From: Diplosphaera chodatii
Lineage: Eukaryota; Chlorophyta; Trebouxiophyceae; Prasiolales; Stichococcaceae
Reading direction: 5' to 3'
DNA: 64,000 bases
Assembly (NCBI GenBank): GCA_032358165.1
Contig: JAALGY010000034.1
Span: forward strand, 868,001-932,000
Shown: positions 27,087-38,187 of the stretch, one piece after another
Position numbering within the stretch: the stretch's first letter is position 1
How the letters are laid out: each line of letters opens with the position of its first letter
Notes under the pieces: model-generated
Told to the model about the DNA's origin: nothing
Seen by the model: only the letters and a program-made list of their open reading frames with translations
The model's database searches: none
Translations under genes and position numbers: made by a program

Positions 27087-28242
27087 ATGTGCAGTTCTGA
27101 CCGCCTTCACGGCCCAGTCTGTGGCACGCAGTGTTTTGACCACACCGCGCTACAAGGCATCAAGGACATCAAGACTTCGCATGGTCGGCTGACTTGCACG
27201 CTGCCAGTGGAGCCACGGGTGCAGAACAGGTGCCTGGCGCACGACCTGTAAAGTGGACTGCATGGCACATCGCATCGCTGCTGTGTCCTTTATCACTTCC
27301 AATGGACTTCTGCAGGTACGGGACATTGCATGGCGGCGCAACTGGTGCGTGACCGATCTAAGGCAGCGCAACCGGAGCATGTCGCAAGCATTGCAGCATG
27401 CCTTCACATGTCCCACCGCACGTCTGTGCCATGCATCAGCCCGAGATCCGAGATAGCGGGATAGGGTGCACTGCTGCACTGCTACAGTCCAGTACAAGTG
27501 TTTGCTCATACTGCAGCCACGGTGGTGGATACAGTCGGCTCCGCGGCTCTGGTGACCATGTCGCTCAAGTCGGGCGTCTCGCTGAGCATCAGTGTGAACT
27601 ACATCTCAGCCATGCCGGGCGGCGAGGATGCGGAGATTGATGCGTGGGTTGTGAAGGTGCAAACTTCCCACCCATGTCTTGCATGTGTCTGTGACAGTGG
27701 CTTGTGTGCAGTTGTGTTCCCCCCGGTGTCACGGCAGCCTGAAGGGTCAATTTGGCTGCGCCATAGTCGTCTGATGCCTTTGGTGGTGTTGCGTGCAGGT
27801 GGGTCAGTCAATTGTAACCATTGATGTGCTTATACGGCGGAAGAGCACTGGCCAGCTGGTTTCGCAGGTGACGCAATGCTTCGAGTAGTCACGTGTACTG
27901 CAGTTTTGCTGCCCTGCAACTGGTGTCGGCGTCAGGCAGTACTTTCCAGGGTTGAGCAGCACTGAAACTGTAGTGCATCATGCAGGGCGTCCACGTAAGC
28001 CTACTCAGGATGCTGCATAGTGACGTACCGATGCACGAGTTTGGTTGCGGGGTGTCAACAGGCTATGTGCTTTGTACCAAAAGGCGTTCATTTGCTTCAA
28101 TCAGGTCAAGTTTCTTAAGGTTGGTGGGGAGAAGAAGCAGGGCGAGTCTCAAGACGACAAGACATGTGCAGCGGATGATGCAGTGTCAGCTGCAATGGAG
28201 AAGCGCGCTGGCAAGGCATCAACACCGCAGTCTAGACTGTGA
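27087..28242 (+). CDS. Hotdog-fold acyl-CoA thioesterase, ACOT13/THEM2-like, predicted peroxisomal
   Basis: Six exons: 27087-27229, 27316-27344, 27517-27656, 27799-27867, 27986-27994 and 28105-28242. They give 175 codons plus TGA, with all phases consistent; length and layout fit the 4HBT/PaaI family. Such enzymes hydrolyse acyl-CoA thioesters. The family motif is YGTLHGGATATVVDTVG (HGG followed by Asp), assembled across two splice junctions. It is followed by SLSISVNYISAMPGGEDAEI, VGQSIVTIDVLIRRKSTGQL and VSQGVHVKFLKVGG, each matching ACOT13-type proteins. GVH comes from a 9-nt microexon. The C-terminus after the fold is a charged linker ending Ser-Arg-Leu, a canonical PTS1, so import into peroxisomes is likely. 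The start is the first ATG in frame. Plant DHNA-CoA thioesterase is also a peroxisomal hotdog protein, but the sequence reads more like ACOT13. Confidence 0.85.
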
Positions 28243-29534
28243 TTGCTTGGCGTTGGCAGTGCCGGCTGTGTGCTAGCATACCGGTTTAGGAGTCCTGAGG
28301 TTTTCAGCTGGTTTAGTCCTGAACTATTGCTATTCCTACTTATCTGGCGACACATGTTGCTGGTCTCAACGTGTGCAGATCGTGATCGTTCTCACCTTGG
28401 TTACTGTCAGCGGTTGCAACACACATATCGCAGGCACGGCAGATGGGCTGTTCGACCATGTGTCAGAACCAAGACACTTTCGCACATCCCTGGTCACTGC
28501 CCGTCCATCCAGCGGCGGCCCCACACTCCCGGAATCAGACTGGCACAGTACATGACCGGCGAGATGTCCTTGTCTCTCTGAAGTGTGAGAAGAAGAAACA
28601 GAGACTGGGAAAATTTCAACGCTAAGGCAAGCTCGCCGACCTAAACACGGGGTGACCACTCCGCCTAATCTGCATCAGGCGACACCTGTACCCCGAGGGT
28701 CGTGCCACACTCTCGAAACGCCAAGCGGTACCTGCATCATCTCCATCGTCGTGCCATATGTATGACACATTAGCCACATCTGTGGACCTCTGCCGAAGTC
28801 GGTTAGTCGCATACATGCCGAGCATCTCAGGTGCAGGGCATATTTGATGAGGTTGTTTCGGCGCTCACTGGTTTGCTGGCGTGAAGTATCCCTGCTGCCA
28901 CAGGGTGTCCAGCGACTGCAGGCTGCGGGTCGTCACCTCACCGCCTGAAAACGTACTACCAGACAACCGCTGTGCGCATGAGGAGGGTGTATAAGTGTAT
29001 GTGAGCAGGCATCAGCCTGGTCACCACCTAGAAATTGATGGGGTGCAGACGTCCAAAACACTTGCCCGTGCCCAGTCCTCAGCTGCATGCCACCACGACC
29101 ATGTCCATCAACGGCCAGTCCTTGCTCATTTCTGTGTTGCTGCAATTTTCAAAGGCGTGAACGAACGCTTGCCAGCAACCCAATGTGTGATCCACAAGGC
29201 CTCCCCAAGATCCAGCGGATCTGAGCTGCCGTAAGACCTGTGCTTGGCCTGCGCAGACCGTGCCAAACTCCTGAATGCAGATGCCATGACGCGATGTGGG
29301 GCTTGGCACAGCACTGAAGAGCATCACGCATTGACGCAGCAGCTAAATCAGGTCAAGACTTGGGGTTGATGATCTTATAATCGTTCCGGCCAAAAACAGC
29401 GCGCCGCAAGGCGCCGCACCACATGTGGTGCATTCCACACACGTCACCGGCATCATCCGCCTAAATCGACCACGCTGAACCGCGTGACGCGTCGCGCTAG
29501 CGTCTCAGCGGGCTAGAAACGCTCAAACGCGTTG

Positions 29535-29553
29535 TTTAGGGTTAGGGTTTAGG
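29535..29553 (+). repeat. Interstitial telomere-like block, TTTAGGG orientation
   Basis: Reads TTTAGGGTTAGGGTTTAGG on the + strand: about two and a half degenerate plant/algal-type telomere units, one of them missing a T. Confidence 0.8.
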
Positions 29554-30113
29554 TGTTATGTAACTGTTATTCTACTATTCCCCTCGGAGTCTTGACCTTC
29601 AATTCGCGCCCCGCCTCCCCAGTGTGATCCAGGGTTTCGACCCACTTCCCCCCTGGAGCATGGTCCGCTACTCCTATGCCCTATGCCACGCCCTATGCCA
29701 CCGGAAGGACGTGCCGTTCCTTGTGGTGTGAGCTGCGTATATCTGGACGTGACGCACAGTGGAGTGTTCAAAGTCTGCAGCAGCTCGCGCAACGGCCGTT
29801 CTCTCGGTATGGACAGCTGCAGCATGCCAGCTGGGCGCGCTGCACGAGTGCGGTGCAAGGCCGGCCGTGCTTGCTACACGTCAAGTGACACAAATGGCAG
29901 CTGGCTGACACCGGCGTGCGGCCGGCCCGTTGCCGTCATTCTTGTTCGTTCGTTTACTGCGTGCCAGTCACTTGCAAACCCTGCTGCCATTCCGCTCTGT
30001 CATAACCTACCTCCCTACTCTTCCCAACCCCCTGTCCATGCCCACACACTCCCTACTTTTGCTCAATATTCTTCAGGGTGATACCCTTAGTTGACATTGA
30101 CATGCGCACGACG

Positions 30114-30512
30114 CCCGTTACTGACCTTTCCACCTTAAGCAGGGTTTAACGGGACCAACATTTGTAGTTGCGCACTGTTTCAGGGCCGGCAAAACGCGCT
30201 AATACGCTTTAATGCGTCGTTGTTATCATATATGCGGCCTTGACGTGCTATATGAACGTGCGCGCTGGGCCAAAGCGCATTTTGTGCACACGCTGCCTAA
30301 ACCCTAAACCCTAAGGCCATGAACGCATCATTTCGCGCTACGCGCAATTTCACCCGTCGCTTTCCACATTACGTTTGCGCAACGTCTTCCTGGACATCAA
30401 CTTAGTCAGTGAAGCTGCTATTTGTGTGCGTAGCAGTCCTCATGGGCATATTCACGGCGTCCGGTGATAGCATCCGTTAAACCCTGCTTAAGGTGGAAAG
30501 GACAGTAACGGG
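30114..30512. repeat. 39-bp inverted repeat with a 321-bp spacer
   Basis: 30114-30152 and 30474-30512 are reverse complements at 38 of 39 positions. The arms begin CCCGTTACTG and contain CTTTCCACCTTAAGC. The right telomere-like block lies inside the spacer. This could be a foldback or MITE-like element; no clear target duplication was seen outside the arms. Confidence 0.75.
30296..30316 (-). repeat. Interstitial telomere-like block, CCCTAAA orientation
   Basis: The + strand reads CCTAAACCC twice in succession and then CTAAGG, that is TTTAGGG units on the minus strand. The G-rich strands of this block and the one at 29535 point toward each other across 742 bp. Confidence 0.8.
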
Positions 30513-30727
30513 GCAAAAGCTTGACATGCGAAGTCCAGGATCTCAATCCATAGCATGCTTCTTGGTGACAGCATAACACGTGGGTCACGCCACCTACCGA
30601 TGGTGCCCTAACACATGAAACGTATGCCATAGTTGACAACTCGCCAGCATATCCAGCTGACGCTACACCAGCTCACTACAAGGCTAACACTGGAGGCTTG
30701 CACCCACCCTCACGGTCGCTTGCAAGG

Positions 30728-33700
30728 ATGGTGTCGAGTGTGGCACAACATCCGCTGGACCCGTTAAGTGCAGCCGAGATCAAAGCCGCTGCAGCATGCG
30801 TGAGGGGTTTCAGGCAGACGCCTGAGAATGTGAGGTTCAACAGCCTCAGCCTGCAGGTGAATGGCACAACAGTGGGCAGACAGTGTGGGCATGCACCACA
30901 TGCACGCTGCAGCAGGCTGCCGATTGGGCGATCGGCTGTGCGTTACGGAAGCTACACTGCTGCTAAGTAGCAGTGCATCAGCCTCGGACAAGAATCCGCA
31001 TCAAGCAAGCGCAGTCGAGCATACCTGCTTGTGCCGCATAGCTGCATGCACATGCTGGCTTCATTTACCACATTCCATTTGCGCCATCTCCCTCTCTGCA
31101 AGGCCTCATATGTTTCCTTGGAGATCAGAGTGTTCATCGATAAGTTTTTCTCGGGGTTGTACAGCAGTCAGTGGCGATCGTGACCTCAAGACGCTGGGTC
31201 CATCCATGGGTTTCACCTTTTCTCATGACACAGGAGCCAAGTAAGGCAGACCTGCTCGCCTTCAAGTCCGGTGGACCGCTGCCGCCGCGGTGCGTGGCCC
31301 TGGTTTTGCAGGCGCCGCCCACGGATTATGTGGCTGAGGTGGTGGTGGATTTGGCGGGACCGGAGGTGGCCTCCTGGAAGCAGGTTTATTACCGCCAGCA
31401 TATATATGTCTGCTGTTGTTCACCTCCAAGTTTCGTCTGAGGAGCAGCTCAACATAGAGTGCGTTTCAAGGCCTTGCTGTCGGCTCACTCCGCTGCGCCA
31501 AGCACAACAGTGATCACAGCATGGTTCACCACGCTTCACAACGCCATGCAACCACATGCCTGCCTGTTGCAGACAGTGCATCTGTCGCTCACCCGACGTG
31601 TCTTCTGATGCATTAACAGGTCAAGGGAGCGCAGCCGCTGCTGACGCCTGACGACTGCAACGATGCGGAGGAGATTGCAAAGGCTGACAAGCGGGTGCAG
31701 GAACTGCTCAAGCAGCGCGGTGTCACAGACATGGACCTGGTTGCTGCCGACCCCTGGTCCGTGGTGCGTACCCATGTGCAAGCCCAGATCTCGGATATAC
31801 TCAGTGTCATTTGAGTGACATGGCCATCTGCTGTCAGCCCTGCATCTCGCTGGACATGTACAGCAATGGTCCAGCTGTCCGTTCTGCAGCACATTGCCTC
31901 CATGGCACTGATGCATTTGTCGATACAACCTTTCTGCGAGTGACGTTCCATGGTTCTGAAGGTAGCAATGAACATGGCATCGGCCTGCATTGCAGCACCT
32001 AGCTCCCAAGGACAGCCGTGCGGCGCGTCTCATCCAACTGTTCATGTATCTTCACACCAAGCCAGCAGACAACGCCTATGCGCGACCGCTGGACTTTGTA
32101 CCAGTTGTCGACCTCAACCGCCGCAAGGTGTTACCGGGCATCTGTCCAAAGCATCCCTTGCTACTCGACCTGCAATGCATACGGTGCCATCACATGCTGA
32201 TGGCCTCATCGAGTGCAGCATTGACATTCCAGGAATAGGTGTCTGCTGAGCTCCTCTGTTGATTGGCCTGGCTGCAGGTGGTACATATCGACCTGCAGCA
32301 TGGAGACTCGGCCCCACCACTCCCAGACACAGCTATCAACTATCACGGCGAGCTCGCAGGTGATGAGCGGCCTTGGCGGACAGACCTGAAGCCCCTGGAC
32401 ATCGTGCAGCCTGAGGGGCCCAGCTTCAAGGTGCAGTTGCATGGTCCATGCAGAGTGTCGAATGACGAGATATGGCTGGCTCTTGTTGTTTCATCCGATG
32501 ACTGTGCCAACGCATGCCACAGCTGACGTTTGCAGCGATGCTACAGTGAGCCTGACACATGATTGGGAGCCAGCGCTGTGCAGGTAGACGGGAACCTGGT
32601 TACCTGGCAGAAGTGGCGCCTACGCATCGGCTTTAATTTCAAGGAGGCAAGCCTGCTTGTATGTGTGCACACTTGAGCTAGGTATACACTGCCTACTTGG
32701 CTGTGCATCGAAGCATACGATGCATAGGCCCATGCCATCAGACCGAGTGGTACCTGCTGCAGGGGCTGGTGTTGCATGATGTGGTTTACGATGACGCAGG
32801 GAAGCTGCGCCCAATTGTGCACAGAGCATCACTGGTGGAGATGATTGTCCCAGTGCGTCGCTGCCAACATGCTATGCAACATCTATATGCAATGCCGATC
32901 AGAGAGCGTCTGCAGCATTGAAATGCCCCGTCATAGTCTTTTGTATCTTGCCCTGCAGTATGGCGATCCAAACCCGCCATTCGAGAGGAAATGTGCACTG
33001 GACATAGGTAAGCTGCAGGGGCCTGCCATCCAGCTGCTGTAACCCTCTCTGCTCTGTCCGACTGCTCGATGTGTGCTGTACGTACAAATGTTGCATTTCA
33101 TGACTGGCAGGTGACTATGGCCTGGGCTTCTGCGCCAACAGCCTGGAGCTTGGCTGTGACTGTGTTGGCACTATTCACTATTTCGACGGTCTGCTCAATG
33201 ATGCAAAGGGTGAGAATTTGAGACAGAGAAATGTTGTCACTGATTCTGATCGTTGGAAAGGGCTGGCGCACAGCAACACATCTGCTGTGCCTGCCCGATG
33301 TGTTTGGGACTTGTGTTCGCACGTGTCTGGCAGCTACTTGGATGGTGACTGCTTACTTGGCACCGCTGCTGCAGGGGAGCCCTACACACTCAAACGAGCC
33401 GTGTGCATGCATGAGACGGATGCCGGCACTCTGTGGAAGCACACTGAATACCGCACGGCGCATGCGGAGGTAGATGAGATGCTACTTGTTGTTGAAGTGT
33501 GTAGCAGACACGCTTGCCGCTACAATATGATAGGCCTTCTCTAAGCTGAAAGCCTTCGGTATGTACAGGTGCGGCGCAGCCGCCAACTGGAGATCAGCTT
33601 CGTTGCGACAGTGGTAAACTACGAATACAAATTCATCTGGAAGCTATCTCAGGTAATGCTACAAAGCATATGCCAGCATGGTTGGCTGGCACCAATCTAT

Positions 33701-35715
33701 GCCATTCTGCTCTTAAACAATGATACCTGATCGTTTGAAAACCGGTGTAGGACGGCAGCATCAGCCTTGACATCCAGTTGACAGGCGAGCTCAGCACCAG
33801 CTTGCTGTCTCCGGACGAAGAGGAAGGGCCCAAGTGGGGCACGATGGTCGCACCGCACGTCAATGCACAGGCAAGGCATTGTCACAGTACGTTTATTCAA
33901 GGATCGCCTTACAGTACAAAAGGCCAGACGCTGCAAACTATAGGAAAGCAGCCGATCGGGCCATGCTGTAGGATTGCACAGCATGCAGATGCGTGGGGCA
34001 TCCTGCCAAGTCTCCTGTCTTCGGGTGCAGTGCTGCTGCAGTTACTTGTGGAAGACCCCTGAGAATGTGTCATACATATGACTGGGTGGATGTAGCACTG
34101 CGCTACAAATAGCCATGTTGATCTCTGGAACTAATGCAATTGTTGGCCATGTCGAACAGGTGCATCAACACATGTTCTGTGCACGCCTTGACCTGGCTGT
34201 GGACGATCATGAGGGTGGCAAGGGCCTCCTGGTCAGCCAGGTAGGCTAGTAGTCCCGCAGCAATTGAACACACGCAGCATGTCTGACGATGAACACGAAC
34301 GGATTGTGTACAAAAGACGGTTTCGACGATGTGGTGTCTTGATTGTGATGATGTCATGGGGATGGAGCTTGCACAGGTAGTTATAGTGCAAACACTTCTC
34401 AGCTGCCTGCTCCAGGTGGATCTTGAATCGATGCCAGAAGGACCTGACAACCCGCATGGCAATGGCTTCTGGGCGAAGGAGACGCCGCTGCTAACAGAGA
34501 GCAAGGCCATGCGCGTGGCGGACCCTGCGGCTGCACGGTCCTGGAAGATCAGCAACCCTGCGTCGACCCACCCTGTGACAGGTATCGAGTGCGCAAGAAT
34601 GAGGTGCACAAGTGTGCACGTAGACCATGATAGCATACTATAACACGTGAGTGCAGAAACAAGCCATCTGCTGGATCATAAGAAGGCCACCCCTCTGCTT
34701 TGTAGCATCAGCAAAGTGTAGCAGCCCTGATGTCTATCAACCCTGCTGTGAGCTAGACATCTGACTGCACAGGCAAGCCAGTGGCGTACAAATTAGTCCC
34801 CGCAAGCAACCTGACACTACTGGCCGCACCAAGCAGCATGATTGCGCAGCGCGGGGGTTTTGCTGAGAAGAACCTGTGGGTAACACCGCACAGTGACTCT
34901 GAGCGGTTCCCTTCAAGTACGAATTCACATAATGTGTTGCTGTATGGCTGCTCGTGGCATGCATGTCTGCGCGTGACAGTATGCTGACGTGCACAAAAAT
35001 GTGCTGTCCGTCTTATCACATGTCACATTCAGCTGAGAGCCTGCCTCCCAGGTGATCACACTGTGATGTCGGAGGGAGGCACAGGGCTGCCAGCTTGGGT
35101 GAAGCAGGTGCCTCGAGTTGCTGCCTGCCTGCTGTGCCTGTGTGCCATATTTGGTGCAGCTCAAGTGCAAGGAAGGTGTCTACCATGTGGCACATGCTGC
35201 AGGATCGCGACGTTGGCCCTGGCAGCGACCCAGTCCTTTGGCACTGCTTCGGTTTGTCCCACCTGCCAAGGCCAGAGGACTTCCCCGTCATGCCAGTGAG
35301 CATAGCACGCTTGACCGGCCTTGCGAACCCAACTCTGGTAGCGGTTGCAGCGTCAACACAGTCACCAGAGCTCGCTGACTCACCGTACAATGAAATGCAT
35401 CGATTTGCAGGTCGAACAAGTGGGCTTCACACTCAAGGCCCATGGCTTCTTCAGCATCAACCCTTCCACAGGTATATACACTTCTGCAGCTTCAGACAAG
35501 AAAATGCTGTTGCAAAACATCAGAACTGCAGGGTGCTGCCATTGCTGTATATGATTGATGGCATGCTGAAGGTGGATGCCTCTGCCTATGCAGACGTGCC
35601 GCCAGTACGCAATGTAGCCAGCACGTGTTGTGGCAATGGTACGCCGTTAACAAATGGCACGGCAGAGACACCAGGATCAGCACACATGAATGGTGATGGC
35701 AGCGCAACGTGTTGA
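30728..35715 (+). CDS. Copper-containing primary-amine oxidase (19 exons, 676 aa)
   Basis: Oxidatively deaminates primary amines to aldehydes with release of ammonia and hydrogen peroxide, using Cu(II) and a self-made topaquinone. Exons: 30728-30856, 31234-31383, 31620-31763, 31996-32127, 32278-32430, 32584-32646, 32763-32852, 32959-33007, 33111-33209, 33375-33469, 33569-33652, 33751-33870, 34160-34240, 34416-34581, 34773-34916, 35052-35107, 35203-35295, 35411-35471 and 35594-35715. They total 2031 nt in one frame. Order of motifs: HPLDPLSAAEI at the N-terminus, YARPLDFVPVVDLN, WQKWRLRIGFN, VEMIVPYGDPNPPFERK, CDCVGTIHYFDG (catalytic-base Asp), ATVVNYEY (TPQ-forming Tyr after Asn), VHQHMF (two copper His) and LSHLPRPEDFPVMP (third copper His). 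There is no signal peptide, and the C-terminus (GDGSATC) is not a PTS1. A cytosolic or otherwise non-secreted enzyme is likely. Two introns (after 32646 and 33870) have GC donors. Confidence 0.93.
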
Positions 35716-35817
35716 GCACGGGCAGCACGCAGAAAGTTTTTGACACACCAGTAGCTATAGACTCTTGTTCTCCTGCTGAATTTCTAGATTGGCTCACACA
35801 TGGGCTTCATTTATTAT

Positions 35818-35893
35818 AGCGATGACGAACATTGTTGTTCGTCATCGCTCGTCAGGGAGCACCCTGACGAACATTGGCTGTCAGGGTGCTCCC
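35818..35893. terminator. Cluster of overlapping perfect hairpins downstream of amine oxidase
   Basis: 35818-35830 pairs with 35837-35849 (13 bp, AGCGATGACGAAC, 6-nt loop). 35850-35857 pairs with 35862-35869 (8 bp). 35855-35868 pairs with 35880-35893 (14 bp, GGGAGCACCCTGAC). The second and third are mutually exclusive. It lies about 100 bp after the stop codon, so it is in or near the 3' UTR. The label as a 3'-end signal is a guess; it may be the tip of a small foldback element. Confidence 0.5.
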
Positions 35894-35951
35894 AACGCTA
35901 AGTGTACAGGTTATGTTGCTGCCAGATATTGGCATTATTACATACTGATGG

Positions 35952-36257
35952 TGTCCAGCCCTAGTAGATCAGAGGGTGCAGCATTCGGAGCTGTTTGAGG
36001 ACAGCAACATCACATCAGTGGCGGACTTTATGCAGCAGGATGCCGGGCAACTGGCAGCCTTTTTGCGGGGTTGTCATGATCAATGTGCAGAGTTGGAGGG
36101 GTGTGCATCCAACCGGGATTGAGTGGAACCATTCTGTCAGCGGGGAGTGAACGGTTTCGTACACGACTCGTTGTGCATGTTGCTCTGGGTTTTTCCGCCA
36201 GAGCCTGTGGCTAGGCCAAAATGGCCCACCACCAGTATGTAATCAATGTCAATGTCA
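35952..36257 (+). mobile_element. LINE 3' end (ORF2 C-terminus and 3' UTR)
   Basis: Starts in the CCHC region after the Cys pairs (GVQP-like, QRVQHSEL) and runs through the ORF2 stop, the 3' UTR with the palindromic GGCCATTTTGGCC core, and the TCAATG tail. It is the first element of the nested cluster and is 5' truncated. Confidence 0.8.
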
Positions 36258-36646
36258 TGCCATCTGGCCTAGCCACAGGCTCTGGCGGAGATCCCCAGAG
36301 CAGCCTGCACGACGAGTAATGTCCGAAACCGTTCCCTCCCCGCTGACAGAATCGTTCCACTCAATCCCGGCTGGATGTACACCCCTCCACTCCGCACAAT
36401 GATCATGACAAACCCGCTGTCTTCAAACACCTCAGAATGCTGCACCCTCTGATCTACTAGAGCTGGACACCCCCAGACCATGTGTGCCTCATCATCCACG
36501 ACGCCTCACCAAGCAAGCATTCCTGGAAAACTGTGCTCTGGCTACCCGGCCGAGGCGCAGCAACACCAGCTCAGCATGCTGGGCTGCCCAAGTGTGCTCG
36601 TTCCTTCACTTCATGTCACCCATCGTTGACGGCGTGCCGCAGCACA
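36258..36646. mobile_element. Two abutting LINE fragments in opposite orientation
   Basis: 36258-36502 is a divergent minus strand copy of the 3' UTR and ORF2 C-terminus. 36503-36646 is a + strand piece of the ORF2 region just after the RT (reading TKQAFLENC-like, ending at VDGVPQ). Several mismatches to the main family mark them as older copies. Confidence 0.7.
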
Positions 36647-36677
36647 TTTTCTGTTTGTTTGTTTGTTTGTTCATTCA

Positions 36678-36820
36678 TTGGACACCGTTCAGGGACCGGG
36701 TTCGATCCCTGGCGGTGGTGAAGTTTCGGGTCTAGTTCTGTGTGGGACCAACCCACCCCACCCTATGCAAGTGGTTGCTTCGGCAACCTGCCCTCCATTT
36801 TTTGTGTATATAAGTCGTTG
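36678..36820 (+). mobile_element. SINE-like element, 5' half
   Basis: Begins TTGGACACCG with the B-box-like GGTTCGATCCC and ends in TATATAAGTCGTTG, where the next element is inserted. Beyond that element the sequence resumes as LINE ORF2, not as the SINE 3' half, so this copy is chimeric or truncated. It differs at several positions from the younger copies. Confidence 0.75.
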
Positions 36821-37194
36821 TCCCGCGGGTGCCGTGGCACGTGGACACACAGACGTTTTGGCATTTCTAGAGTGATAGACCCGCAGCGGTGCGACTTCGC
36901 CGCGAGTGCGTGGCATTGCTGCCGCCGCCGCTAGGTCCGCGCACTTGTACGACCATTAGGTAGCCTTCCTCATCGGGACTATTGCCTTTCGCTGGTCTCA
37001 TGGGCCCTGCATTCCCTTGTGGTTGAAGTGTCCTCCATTGACATATTTCGAACATGACGTTTTGATGACATACTCAGCCGCCCTCACGTTCACACGTAAG
37101 AAGCCGCATTGTGCCGCAGAGCCTTGTTCTTGAGCTTGGTTCTGGTCTGGACGCCCTTTATAAAAACAAACAAACAAACAAACAAACAAACAAA
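36821..37194 (+). mobile_element. CAAA-tailed retroposon, short copy
   Basis: Ends in about seven CAAA units and is flanked by the 11-bp duplication ATAAGTCGTTG (36810-36820 and 37195-37205). The last 225 bp match the 3' part of the 1.38-kb element at 40240. Upstream of about 36965 the two copies diverge. Confidence 0.75.
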
Positions 37195-37205
37195 ATAAGT
37201 CGTTG

Positions 37206-38187
37206 ACAGCGACAGTTAACAGCGCCCTGTCTGTGCTGAGCCTGAACGTCCAGGGGTGGCTGACCAGAGATGCATCTGCACTCTCACAGGTCATCAAGGC
37301 GGCTGACTTCGACGTGCTGGCCTTCAGCGAGACGTGGGCGCGGGAGGGGACCGACGCGCCGGAGCTGGACGGCTTCACATCCGTCCATCACCTGCCGCGG
37401 AGCCGGCGTCAGCAGCGAGGCGGTGCACGTGGCGGCCTCGCTGTCTACGTCGCCGACAAGCTTGCATCATCGGTGACACACTTGTCAACTGGACCCCAAA
37501 ACTGCTATGCTGTTTTGAGGTTTGACAAGGCTGTCGGTCAGGAGGAGGATGCTTACATGATTCCATGCTACATACCACCCGAGGGAAGCCCATCTTTTGA
37601 TGGCAAGGGCCCTGCGGTCTGGGAGGCGTTACGTGAGGAGGTGAGCGCCACCTGCCGCATGGGGCATGTGTTTGTTGTTGGAGACCTGAACGCACGCACC
37701 AGCACCTGCCCGGACTTTCCGGGATCTGTCGATCACCCTGTCACAGAGGAGTTCCTGCCCTCCACAGCCCCTCCTGTGCAGTCACAGCGGCATAGCCGCG
37801 ACAGCAGGGATCCATTTATTGGACACCGTTCAGGGACCGGGTTCGATCCCTGGCGGTGGCGGAAGTTTCGGGTCTAGTTCCGTGTGGGACCAACCCACCC
37901 CACCCTATGCAAGTGGTTGCTTCGGCAATCTGCCCTCCATGGTTTGTGTATATAAGTCGTTGAAAAACGCAATACACAAACAGCCTTCCGGTCAAAGGTC
38001 CTTTTCCATCGCTATTTGCACTTCCCTTACCGCTATCCAGGGAGCGGCCCAACAGGTGGGGCAGGGCTCTGCTTGACATGTGTGTTGAGACATCCGTCAG
38101 GATTGCTAACGGTCGTGTTTCAGAAGATGAGGAGGGACAGGTCAACTTTGTTAGCCAAAGTCAGGTGGGCAGCAGCCTGACTGACTA
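37206..38187 (+). pseudogene. LINE ORF2 endonuclease segment, interrupted by a SINE
   Basis: Encodes the APE-type endonuclease start: LSLNVQGW, AFSETW and GDLNARTS. A SINE-like element is inserted at 37811-38037 with the duplication CAGGGA (37805-37810 and 38038-38043). Coding sequence resumes and stops at the insertion of an antisense LINE at 38188. It continues at 39691-39751 (LASADAFPLIRSLTVL). Confidence 0.8.
37811..38037 (+). mobile_element. SINE-like element, complete copy
   Basis: Full-length copy of about 227 bp from near TTGGACACCG to CCGCTATC, in + orientation, with a 6-bp target duplication CAGGGA. It splits LINE ORF2 codons. Confidence 0.85.

Larger units (their letters stand above)
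28243..30727. other. Intergenic region between thioesterase and amine oxidase genes
   Basis: 2.5 kb without a gene I can support. 28243-29534 shows nothing recognisable. 29535-30316 is bounded by opposed telomere-like blocks, and 30114-30512 by a long inverted repeat, both listed separately. An open frame on + at about 29683-30081 is Cys- and Ser-rich but has no family resemblance and no ATG that I trust. Confidence 0.4.

Noticed and set aside
26952..27143. Minus strand frame upstream of the kinase gene as its first exon
   Set aside because: It is antisense to the thioesterase first exon and has no similarity to DNA-PKcs. The ATG at 26442 already fits the family N-terminus.
29683..30081. Open frame of 132 codons between the telomere-like blocks
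   Set aside because: No convincing ATG, no splice support, no recognisable domain; composition-driven openness in GC-rich sequence.
36690..36722. tRNA gene suggested by GGTTCGATCCC
   Set aside because: Only a T-arm/B-box is present. There is no acceptor, D or anticodon arm, and the motif recurs in every copy of the SINE-like element.
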